Shown here: positions 17,479 through 24,957 of the stretch, one piece after another | Position numbering within the stretch: the stretch's first letter is position 1 | Layout of the letters: every line of letters begins with the position of its first letter | NCBI GenBank assembly: GCA_029263395.1 | Contig: JAJCXO010000285.1 | Span: forward strand, 122,128 to 186,127 | Direction of reading: 5' to 3' | DNA: 64,000 nucleotides | Origin: Acidobacteriota bacterium | GTDB taxonomy: Bacteria; Acidobacteriota; Thermoanaerobaculia; Multivoradales; J023 | Notes under the pieces: model-generated | The model's database searches: none | What the model was told of the DNA's origin: nothing | The model's input: only the letters and a program-made list of their open reading frames with translations | Made by a program: the position numbers and the translations under genes

Positions 17479-18285
17479 CTAGTTGCCTTTGGGCGCCACA
17501 ACACTGTCGGTCTTCAGGATTTTCGCCAAGGATCGGCCGACTTTTCCCATCAAGAACCTGGTCAAGCCCAATGAGCCTGAGGTCGCTAAGGCCACAGTCA
17601 ACAGATAACCGCCGCCAAGATCATCAACCAAGCGAACGCCCGATTCTGTCTCTAGGGTGAGTCGAAAACCGCCCTTCCCGCCGTGTGGCCCGCCCATGGC
17701 CAGCATCGCAAGCTGGCCGAGGTTCACGAGTTCACGCCTGAATGTAGGAGGCAAGGTCCCAGGATTCGCCCGCCCAGTTGCCACGACCAGACGCCCCTCG
17801 TCATCCAAAACACAGGCAAATTGGTAGTCCAGGGAGCTAAGGAAGTTAAGCTCAGCCGTAAGCTGTTGGCGTAGAACCAGTGGAGTCCCGCCCCAGGACG
17901 CTTCGTCGAGCACTGGCTCGACTGCGCCCAATGTCGCTTGCACCGTCTCTACCAGCAATTCGGCGGTAAACGGCTTCGCTATGACGCCAGCGGCGTCGCA
18001 CTCCTTAGCTCGGCGGCGAACGGCATCATCGACATTTCCTGAGATCAACAAGACAGGCACGTTGTCGAGCAGGGGATTTCCACGCAGCGACTGGCAGACT
18101 TCATAGCCGCTGATGTCAGGAAGGACAAGATCGCAAATCACCAGATCCGGAAGATGCTTTTCGACTGTCTGAAGAGCAGTGATCGCGTCCCTCTCCCAGA
18201 CCACATCGAAGCCCTGACTGCCGAGCATCCGCTCGACTGCCACGCACACACTGACGCTGTCATCGATGACAAACACCTTGGACAA
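17479..18285 (-). CDS. Response regulator with C-terminal roadblock/LC7-like domain
   Basis: A 268-residue protein. Residues 1-120 form a complete receiver domain: acidic pair in FVIDDS, phospho-acceptor Asp in LVICDLVLPDISG, conserved Thr/Ser in LLISG and Lys in IAKPF. Residues 140-260 are a second domain (LRQQLTAELNFLSSLDYQFACVLDDEGRLVVA onward) that resembles a roadblock/LC7 fold. The start is TTG at 18285, chosen because a GGAGG lies 8 bp upstream; the ATG at 18549 would add about 88 residues without any domain. It follows the PATAN-type regulator on the same strand with 103 bp between them, so the two are probably co-transcribed, away from the chemosensory genes. Roadblock domains often regulate small GTPases, but no GTPase gene is present here. 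Confidence 0.85.
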   Translation of the reverse strand: MSKVFVIDDSVSVCVAVERMLGSQGFDVVWERDAITALQTVEKHLPDLVICDLVLPDISGYEVCQSLRGNPLLDNVPVLLISGNVDDAVRRRAKECDAAGVIAKPFTAELLVETVQATLGAVEPVLDEASWGGTPLVLRQQLTAELNFLSSLDYQFACVLDDEGRLVVATGRANPGTLPPTFRRELVNLGQLAMLAMGGPHGGKGGFRLTLETESGVRLVDDLGGGYLLTVALATSGSLGLTRFLMGKVGRSLAKILKTDSVVAPKGN

Positions 18286-18388
18286 AACACTATCCTCCAA
18301 GAGACAGGCAGTGACTACCGCTTCGGCGCTGCAGACGCTCCAGTCTGTCACAGGACCCCTGAAACGGCGCCCGTTTCGTGACCTCCGA

Positions 18389-19168
18389 TCACCGCTGCGG
18401 CAGTCTGAACTTGACGACCTGCGTGTCAAAGGCCTCCGCCCCGGTGGCTTGAGCCAGTAGACGCCTTCGATCAGCCTGCTGAATCGAACGCGGATAAGTG
18501 CCGACCTTCCAGCGCGGCTCCAGATCGAATTGCGATGGGAATGGAGCACCGCAGTCGAGCTCCACTAGCAGGCGTCGAAAAGCCGGCGGCCCTTCGAGGC
18601 CGCCAAACACAGCGTGTACGATCTGACCATGGTCGAGAACGACGAAGATCGGACGCTGGTGACTGGTCGATCGAATCGTAAGGCGCCCGCTCTGAAGGTT
18701 CTGAGTGAGCTCTTCCATCAACGTCGAAAACCCTTCCCTATCAAGCTCCAAAGGGGCGGAATCAACGGCGGAGGGCCTCGGCTTGGTATCGGCGGCAACC
18801 TCAGACGCTGGGTCGCGCTGCCGCAGGAATCTGACTAGCTCTGTCCCCAGCGTTCGGTTGTCAGACTCTTCCAAAATGAGGTCGAAGCGCCGGAATTCGG
18901 TTGGGCTGTCGGTGGCGCCGACAATCAGAATCAAAGGTATCTCACGAAGGGACGGATCCTGCTTGACGGTGGAACAGAACTCGCGAGGGGTCATGCCGTC
19001 GATGATCTCAGATCGGATCAAGATCAACTCCGGACGTTGCCACTCCAGGGTCGTCAAAGCATAGAGGTAACTCTCTGCAACCGAGCACTGCAGGCCCCAG
19101 AGGCGAAGCCGCTTCTCGACCTGCTGCGCCCGTTCCGTATCGACATCGATCATCAATAGCCTGGTCAA
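18389..19168 (-). CDS. Pseudo-receiver protein with PATAN (DUF4388) domain
   Basis: A 259-residue protein starting at a TTG preceded by GAGGAG. The N-terminal 115 residues have the receiver pattern (RLLMIDVDTERAQQV, then RPELILIRSEIIDGMTP), but the phospho-acceptor position reads Arg in LILIRSE and the conserved Lys is replaced (LILEESDN), so normal phosphorylation is unlikely. Residues about 150-240 resemble the PATAN/DUF4388 domain (GFSTLMEELTQNLQSGRLTI, VLDHGQIVHAVFGG). PATAN regulators, for example PixG- or PatA-like proteins of cyanobacteria, act with pilus-linked chemosensory systems. This supports a surface-motility role for the block, although no pilus gene lies in the window. The ATG at 19303 would give a longer but less supported start. 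Confidence 0.82.
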   Translation of the reverse strand: MTRLLMIDVDTERAQQVEKRLRLWGLQCSVAESYLYALTTLEWQRPELILIRSEIIDGMTPREFCSTVKQDPSLREIPLILIVGATDSPTEFRRFDLILEESDNRTLGTELVRFLRQRDPASEVAADTKPRPSAVDSAPLELDREGFSTLMEELTQNLQSGRLTIRSTSHQRPIFVVLDHGQIVHAVFGGLEGPPAFRRLLVELDCGAPFPSQFDLEPRWKVGTYPRSIQQADRRRLLAQATGAEAFDTQVVKFRLPQR

Positions 19169-19373
19169 CCCTATGCTCCTCGTTTTGCCTTCCAAGTGTT
19201 CCTGCTCGCGCCTGCGGTATCCCGACATGCTGAGTTTCGATGGCCAAGACCCATCACCCGACGCCGAATCGGCATCGTAGCGAGCCGACCTTATCCTCAA
19301 CATTACATTCTCGAGGACCAGGGAACTGCCCCCTACGGGAGCGCCTGTGGTCTTGGTTGCCGGGCGGATGTCC

Positions 19374-19396
19374 CGAGGTTATCGAAAATAACCTCG
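19374..19396. promoter_or_regulatory. 9-bp inverted repeat between divergent operons
   Basis: CGAGGTTAT and ATAACCTCG form a perfect 9-bp inverted repeat around a 5-base CGAAA centre. It lies about 200 bp upstream of the regulator operon and about 310 bp upstream of the DoxX gene. It could be an operator shared by both operons or an RNA hairpin. The rest of the roughly 535-bp intergenic region (19169-19705) is AT-richer than its neighbours, with no gene I can support. Confidence 0.45.
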
Positions 19397-19705
19397 CAAG
19401 CAATAATCAATAGGCGGATAAGAGAATAACATGAAGGGTGTGCGATGATCCACACAACCAAAAAGTGACACAACAAAGACCAAACACTGAGATCAACACT
19501 GCTTGAATGGCCTGACGATCGTAATATAGCGTGTAACAGTATCTCTCCATGATCAATGCCATTCGTCCCGCAGAATCTCGGCCAACTCAGCCGACAAGCG
19601 ATCAGAAGTCCCACCTAAAAGATTCGCGGTCGGACGATTCTTACAAAAATCAAAAACGTACCTATTGCTGGACGGAAGTTGCCCAGCAACATGGAGGAGT
19701 CGGCG

Positions 19706-20143
19706 ATGAAACCAAGTCACTCGGATCCGAAGAGCGCAGCATCGGTGTCGACGGTGCTGCGTCTCGGGCTGGGCATCGTCTTCATCATCTTCGGATCATG
19801 GAAAGCCGCGACACCGGTCGCATGGGTTATTTTCTTACCTAATTGGGTGTCAGGAGCGGTCGAGCATGTCGATGCCCTCGACGCCCTAGGTGCACTTCGC
19901 ATGATGGGTTTTGTTGAAGCCGTCTTAGGACTGCAGCTTTTTCTAGGACTCTTCACCAAAGCCACCGCAGCAGTTTGCACAGCGCTGTTGGCAGGAATCA
20001 TTTTCCATGTCGGGTTCGATCAGGTTGGAGTCCGTGATGCTGGCCTGCTGTTCTCAGCGTTGGCCCTGAGTATCGCTGGCGGCGGCCCCTGGTCGCTAGA
20101 TCACTGGTTGAATTCTGAAGCAGAGACGGAGAGCCCCGCATGA
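19706..20143 (+). CDS. DoxX-family membrane protein
   Basis: A 145-residue protein with four predicted membrane helices (VLRLGLGIVFIIFGSWKA, LGALRMMGFVEAVLGLQLFL, AVCTALLAGIIFHVG and GLLFSALALSIAGG), the usual DoxX layout. The ATG at 19706 is preferred because GGAGGAG lies 6 bp upstream; the ATG at 19679 lacks such a site. The stop overlaps the start of the di-haem peroxidase gene by 4 bp (ATGA), so the two are translated together. DoxX proteins are linked to quinol or thiol redox chemistry in membranes; here the neighbour suggests electron flow toward a periplasmic cytochrome peroxidase. That link is inference. Confidence 0.85.
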   Translation: MKPSHSDPKSAASVSTVLRLGLGIVFIIFGSWKAATPVAWVIFLPNWVSGAVEHVDALDALGALRMMGFVEAVLGLQLFLGLFTKATAAVCTALLAGIIFHVGFDQVGVRDAGLLFSALALSIAGGGPWSLDHWLNSEAETESPA

Positions 20144-21162
20144 CAACAAAGAAGAGAATTGTTTCAATTAGCTGGCTGGTTGCGGTGATTGTGGCGGCTT
20201 TCGTTTTTTATGGCACTACCGTCCGCAACAATCCAGGCACGTCCAAGATCTCATCCTCGAGCAGTGCCGTTTACGCCTTTGACGTCGTACCGGGTCCGAT
20301 TCAACCGATCCCGCTCGCGGCCAATCTGGACGCAGACAAAGTTGCCCTCGGACGACGATTATTCAACGAGCCGCGGCTCTCCAAAGACGACACAGTGGCC
20401 TGCTCGAATTGCCACCAAATGAAGCTTGGCGGCGCTGATGGGCGCGCGACATCGCCAGGTATCGGCGACGCCCCCGGAAAATTGAACTCCCCGACCGTCT
20501 TCAACAGCGCTTTCAACGTCAAACAATTCTGGGACGGGCGGGCGGATACCCTCGAAGACCAGATCGATGGCCCGCTCGAAAACGAGAACGAAATGGGCCT
20601 CGACTGGGGCACGGTGATTGCCAAACTGTCAAATGATGCATCCTACGTCGCTCAGTTCAATGCTCTCTACTCTGAAGGGCTCCGACCGGACACTGTCAAG
20701 GATGCGATAGCGACCTTTGAGCGATCCTTGATCACACCCAATGCCCGCTTCGACCGTTTCCTGCGTGGAGACGAGAGCGCACTGACCGCGCGCGAGAAGG
20801 AAGGCTACAACCTGTTTGTCGATCTGGGCTGCGCGGTGTGCCACCAGGGCATCAACGTAGGTGGCACTCTCTTCCAGAAGATGGGCAAGGTCGGAGACTA
20901 TTTCGAAGGGCGCGAGGTCACCAAGGACGATCTCGGACGTTACAACGTGACAGGCAACGAACGGGACCGCTTCGTTTTTAAGGTGCCCGGGTTACGGAAT
21001 GTCGAGTTGACAGCGCCCTATTTCCACGACGGAAGCAGTGAAACCCTGGCGGATTCGGTACGTGTTATGGCTCGCGTCCAACTCGGCTACGATCTCGATA
21101 GCACAGAAGTTGCGCTGCTTGTGGACTTCCTCAAGACCCTGACCGGCGACTTGCCGGCCTAA
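20140..21162 (+). CDS. Di-haem cytochrome c peroxidase (CcpA/MauG family)
   Basis: A 340-residue exported protein. An N-terminal membrane or signal segment (SWLVAVIVAAFVFYGTT) leads into two c-type haem-binding motifs, CSNCH near residue 88 and CAVCH near residue 232, with the family's FNEPRLSKDDTVAC lead-in and the FKVPGLRNVELTAPYFHDGS segment near the C-terminus that supplies a distal region. Bacterial enzymes of this family reduce hydrogen peroxide with electrons from small cytochromes. The start overlaps the DoxX stop by 4 bp and has GGAGAG 6 bp upstream. It sits between the two regulator genes and the MCP, so a sensory role linked to redox stress is possible but unproven. Confidence 0.9.
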   Translation: MTTKKRIVSISWLVAVIVAAFVFYGTTVRNNPGTSKISSSSSAVYAFDVVPGPIQPIPLAANLDADKVALGRRLFNEPRLSKDDTVACSNCHQMKLGGADGRATSPGIGDAPGKLNSPTVFNSAFNVKQFWDGRADTLEDQIDGPLENENEMGLDWGTVIAKLSNDASYVAQFNALYSEGLRPDTVKDAIATFERSLITPNARFDRFLRGDESALTAREKEGYNLFVDLGCAVCHQGINVGGTLFQKMGKVGDYFEGREVTKDDLGRYNVTGNERDRFVFKVPGLRNVELTAPYFHDGSSETLADSVRVMARVQLGYDLDSTEVALLVDFLKTLTGDLPA

Positions 21163-21449
21163 CGATCGATCAACTGGCGCCTATCGGAAAAATGACTTGT
21201 ACTTTAACTATGCAGCGGAGAAGGAGAGCGATATCAAAATTCTTCGCGCCGGATTGAAATATCAAACTCCTCGCCGCCGCTCTTCCTTGATGAAGAGTCA
21301 GAGGACAAGACCGACAGCCTCGCCGACCCCACTTCGAGTGTTGACCTATACCTTTAGTTCTCGTTTTCAGTTGCGACCTGAGCCTCACTGGGGCAAACAA
21401 TTGATCGTAAACGACGATTCTCAATCAAACAAAGCCCAGGAGATATAAG

Positions 21450-23660
21450 TTGAGTATCAGTGATCGATTGAGTCTGCGACGGCTCAAGATTCCGACCAAA
21501 CTGATTATCTTGGTCGGCGTCATCGGTGTCGTCGCCGTGATCATGGCATTTGCCCTGATCCGTCAACAACTGGCAGAGATCAGTTCGCTACGCGATGAAC
21601 AGGCAGGCCTGGGATACTTACGACAGTTGCACAGCACCTTCCAGCACCTGCAACAGCACCGCAGTGCGGCAGGCATGGCCCTGCTCGACAGTAGCTCGCA
21701 GAGCGATCTCCAGAACCTGCGGGGCGTTTTGAAAACAGATTTCGAATCTCTCGCATCTACCGACCAGGGGCTCGGTGCCCAACTGACAACAAGCGAGCTC
21801 TTCGCCACCGTTCAGCGCAACTGGCGCAACATCTCCAACCGTTTCGACCAATTTGATGAGCAGCAGTCCTATGACGCGCACAGCCGGCTGCTGGATGACG
21901 TCGTCGATCTCGCTCTCGTCGTCGGCGAGAACTCCGGGCTTCGTACAACGTCCGACCTGGCGTCGTTTTACCTCACTGACATTACGATGGCACGGATCCT
22001 CGAAGTCTCCGAGGAGATCGGCAAGCTTCATGTTCGGGGTCTCGAGGTTGCCGTTCGTGGCACCGCCACCTCCGAGTTACGCCAAGAAATGGCGAACCGC
22101 ACCGCCAATATCGCGGTCGGCACCGCGGCGATCGAGCGCAGTCTGGAGCTAGCATTCGTTCAGGGTTTCGGGCTTCGGCAGCAAGGCGAGACGGTGTGGC
22201 AAACCGCCGATAGCCGGGTGCAAGTCTTCCTCGCCTTCATGGATCAGGAGATTCTGCGCGACTTACCCGAGGGTGAGGTCTTGCAGGCGTCACCGAGCGC
22301 TGTTCTGGAGACAGGCAACCAAGCACTGACGGCGCTCTACGCTGTGGCAAACGTCGAGTTGGACAGTCTCGAGGGTCGCTTGACAGCGCGACTCGGACGA
22401 CGGCACTTGGAGCTCGGCTTGACCCTGGGCGGTCTTGCGATCGGCTTCTTGGTAAGCGGCCTACTGGCATTTCTCATCGCCAGCGGCCTGACTCGTCAGC
22501 TCGGCATGATCACCGCGACATTGACGCAAATCGGCATCGGCAATTTCGAAGCGCGATCCGAGATCCTTACAGAGGACGAATTGGGCACGGTTGCCCGGTC
22601 ACTGAACGGCATGCTGGCCAACACTTTGGCCCTCATCCAGTCGCGCGAAGAAAGAGATGCTCAACAAAAGAGCATCATGAAGCTGCTCGATGAGGTCTCC
22701 GATGTTGCCCAAGGCGATCTGAGCCGCGACGCGGAGGTGACTCCCGAGATCACTGGTGCAATCGCGGACGCCTTCAATTTCATGATCAGCGAACTTCGAC
22801 GGCTGGTTGGCGACATTCAGCACACAGCATCCCAGGTCGGCGACGCCGCAGACCACATTCAAACGACAACAGAAAGCCTGGCTGAAGGCAGTGACTCGCA
22901 GAGTCGACGCATCATCGATGCCTCTGAGACGATCCGCAGCATGGCCGGAGCTATGCAAGGAGTGTCAGCGAACGCCTCACGCGCAGCCGAGGTCGCCCGA
23001 ATCGCTCGCTCCAGCTCGTTGCGTGGCGCTCAGGCGGTGACAGAGACCGCCAAAGGCATGATCAGTGTCCGCCAGGAAGTCCAAGAAACCTCGAAACGCA
23101 TCAAACGACTGGGCGAGACGTCGCAAGAAATTGGCGAGATCGCCAAGCTGATCAACGAGATTGCCGACCGCACCGGGATGCTGGCGCTCAACGCGTCGAT
23201 CCAAGCGGCATCAGCGGGAGAAGCCGGGCGTGGATTTGCGGTCGTCGCGGCGGAGGTGGAACGCCTGGCAGTGCGCGCCGCAGACGCCACCAAACAGATC
23301 GACGAATTGATCAACACAATTCAAGGCGAGACCAGTGAAGTGGTCATCGCGATGGAAGAGACAACTCGCGAGGTGGTCAACGGCTCGGCATTGGCCAGCG
23401 AGGCCGGACAGACGTTGACTGAGATCGAGGGTGTCTCCAAAGAGCTGGCTGATCTGGTCGAGAGTATTTCGGAGGCATCAACATCCCAAGCCGGTTCCAG
23501 CGAACAGATTGCGCAGGCCATGGCCGACATCTCCGGCATCTCGCAACGTACCGCATCGGGTAGCCGTGACGCCGCTGAGTCCGTACAGGGCCTCGCTGCT
23601 CTGGTCGGCAAGCTACGCGACTCGGTCCGTACGTTCAAGCTGCCTGCCACTGCGGCTTGA
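21450..23660 (+). CDS. Methyl-accepting chemotaxis protein (PilJ-like)
   Basis: A 736-residue receptor. The start is TTG with AGGAG 7-8 bp upstream. A first membrane segment ([20 protein letters not shown], about residues 18-37) is followed by a periplasmic domain of about 280 residues with a nitrate/nitrite-sensing-like helix ([20 protein letters not shown]), a second membrane segment ([20 protein letters not shown], about 324-343), HAMP, and a long signalling coiled coil. The hairpin tip is [20 protein letters not shown] followed by [15 protein letters not shown], which matches the CheA/CheW contact motif. No C-terminal NWETF-type pentapeptide is present. It heads the run of chemosensory genes, and a 51-residue ORF and CheY follow. 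The ligand is unknown. Confidence 0.92.
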   Translation: MSISDRLSLRRLKIPTKLIILVGVIGVVAVIMAFALIRQQLAEISSLRDEQAGLGYLRQLHSTFQHLQQHRSAAGMALLDSSSQSDLQNLRGVLKTDFESLASTDQGLGAQLTTSELFATVQRNWRNISNRFDQFDEQQSYDAHSRLLDDVVDLALVVGENSGLRTTSDLASFYLTDITMARILEVSEEIGKLHVRGLEVAVRGTATSELRQEMANRTANIAVGTAAIERSLELAFVQGFGLRQQGETVWQTADSRVQVFLAFMDQEILRDLPEGEVLQASPSAVLETGNQALTALYAVANVELDSLEGRLTARLGRRHLELGLTLGGLAIGFLVSGLLAFLIASGLTRQLGMITATLTQIGIGNFEARSEILTEDELGTVARSLNGMLANTLALIQSREERDAQQKSIMKLLDEVSDVAQGDLSRDAEVTPEITGAIADAFNFMISELRRLVGDIQHTASQVGDAADHIQTTTESLAEGSDSQSRRIIDASETIRSMAGAMQGVSANASRAAEVARIARSSSLRGAQAVTETAKGMISVRQEVQETSKRIKRLGETSQEIGEIAKLINEIADRTGMLALNASIQAASAGEAGRGFAVVAAEVERLAVRAADATKQIDELINTIQGETSEVVIAMEETTREVVNGSALASEAGQTLTEIEGVSKELADLVESISEASTSQAGSSEQIAQAMADISGISQRTASGSRDAAESVQGLAALVGKLRDSVRTFKLPATAA

Positions 23661-23777
23661 CCTCGGTCCTCACGCCACAGAAGCCCCGCGAGACAGGTGA
23701 CCACAAAACAGGTGCCCCACCAGACCATGGCCACGCAAGACAGCTGAGGTTTTGAAACCTCTAGGAGACATCGAGCA

Positions 23778-23933
23778 ATGAGCCTCGACCCAGCGATCAA
23801 GAGAGTTTGGATCGAGATCCAGAAGGCGTCTCACGAGCCGGTCAATGCGATCGGTGTCAAAATCGACTCCAAAGACCAAGCCACACTGGACGTATGGAAG
23901 ACCGAGGGCATCGACCAGTTCATGAAGCCATAA
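23778..23933 (+). CDS. 51-residue protein in the chemosensory operon
   Basis: A short gene that length-filtered gene calls would miss. The ATG at 23778 has TAGGAG 10 bp upstream and the frame ends in TAA at 23931-23933, 23 bp before the cheY start. The product is acidic and soluble, starting MSLDPAIKRVWIEIQKASHE and ending IDQFMKP, with no Cys, signal or membrane segment. Its position between the receptor and CheY, with its own ribosome site and no overlap with a longer frame on either strand, argues that it is real. I do not recognise the family. A small adaptor or phosphatase-like partner of CheY would fit the context, but nothing in the sequence shows it. Confidence 0.6.
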   Translation: MSLDPAIKRVWIEIQKASHEPVNAIGVKIDSKDQATLDVWKTEGIDQFMKP

Positions 23934-23956
23934 GCTTCCTGCGGGAGACATTTTTA

Positions 23957-24319
23957 ATGACCAAAACCATTCTGGTTGCAGACGACAGCGAAACCGATCG
24001 TCGACTGATGAAAGACGCCCTGGCAGGACTCGACTATGAAATCCTCACTGCCGTGGATGGAGAAGAAGCAGTCCGCATCGCCACGGAGCAAAGGCCACCC
24101 CTGGTGCTGTTGGACATCGTCATGCCCAAAATGAACGGCTTTCAGGTTTGTCGGCACTTGAAGACCCATGCCGACACGAAAGACACCCGAGTGGTGCTGG
24201 TCAGCAGCAAGACTCAGGAGTCAGATCGATTCTGGGGCCTCAAACAGGGCGCCGATGGCTACTTGACCAAACCTTTCGACGACGACGAATTGTTGGCGAC
24301 GATCGCTGAACTGCTGTAG
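23957..24319 (+). CDS. CheY-like response regulator, single receiver domain
   Basis: A 120-residue stand-alone receiver. The acidic pair is in ILVADDSETD, the phospho-acceptor Asp in LVLLDIVMPKMNG, the Ser in VLVSSKT and the Lys in YLTKPFDDDE. The ATG at 23957 has GCGGGAG about 9 bp upstream; a longer frame from 23807 would run through the small upstream gene. It sits between that gene and cheW, so it is probably phosphorylated by the CheA encoded downstream. The IVMPKMNGFQVC motif is closer to PilG/PilH-type regulators than to flagellar CheY, as I read it, and no FliM partner or flagellar gene is visible in the window. Confidence 0.92.
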   Translation: MTKTILVADDSETDRRLMKDALAGLDYEILTAVDGEEAVRIATEQRPPLVLLDIVMPKMNGFQVCRHLKTHADTKDTRVVLVSSKTQESDRFWGLKQGADGYLTKPFDDDELLATIAELL

Positions 24320-24339
24320 ACGAACGTGGAAACTCGGCT

Positions 24340-24957
24340 TTGAGCCAGGAACGCATTCGAGCTGCTGAGGAGCGGAGCGGCGCCTACCAGGACACAACGG
24401 GCGAAGCGCCGACGTTGGAGGCACTCGTGCGCCTCCTCGACCACGAACTTGCTGCGGTCGAGTTACGCGACAACAGTCCAGCTGACGACATCGTCACCCC
24501 CGAGCTGATGATCCGGTTCTCGGTCGGAGAGATCGTATTTGCGGTGACCGCTGAACAGATGGTCGAGATCGACTCGGTGCCGGCACTGACGGCCGTCCCT
24601 CAGGTTGGTCCAGCGGTCTGCGGCTTGGCTAACCTCCGCGGAGAGATCATTGTGGTCTTGGATCTCGCCCGCCATCTCGACCTTGATGAGTCTAAACCCG
24701 GCGAATCGACATCGCGACGCATGATTGTCGTTCGCGATGCTTGTCTCGGCCGCCCCAGCGGAGTCCTGGTCGACCGTGTCTTCGGTATCGGACCGCTGGA
24801 TCGCAATGCAATGGAAGCACCTCTCCAAACCCTGCCTAGGTCGGTGATGCCGTTTGTCACCGGCAGCCTGTCAGTTGGCGAGCAAGAGGTCGCATTGGTC
24901 GATCTCGGAGCCTACGCTCGATCTGCTGAGGCGGAGACACCATGGTCCGACGCGTAA
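24340..24957 (+). CDS. CheW-like coupling protein
   Basis: A 205-residue protein. The C-terminal 150 residues form a CheW domain (MIRFSVGEIVFAVTAEQMVEI, VCGLANLRGEIIVVLDLARHL, GVLVDRVFGIGPL), the coupling fold that links receptors to CheA. The first 50 residues are a charged extension (EALVRLLDHELAAVELRD) not found in minimal CheW. The start is TTG at 24340, 20 bp after the cheY stop. The 3' end overlaps cheA by 16 bp. Together with the second CheW-like gene downstream of cheA, the system has two couplers, as in Pil-Chp-type pathways. Confidence 0.88.
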   Translation: MSQERIRAAEERSGAYQDTTGEAPTLEALVRLLDHELAAVELRDNSPADDIVTPELMIRFSVGEIVFAVTAEQMVEIDSVPALTAVPQVGPAVCGLANLRGEIIVVLDLARHLDLDESKPGESTSRRMIVVRDACLGRPSGVLVDRVFGIGPLDRNAMEAPLQTLPRSVMPFVTGSLSVGEQEVALVDLGAYARSAEAETPWSDA

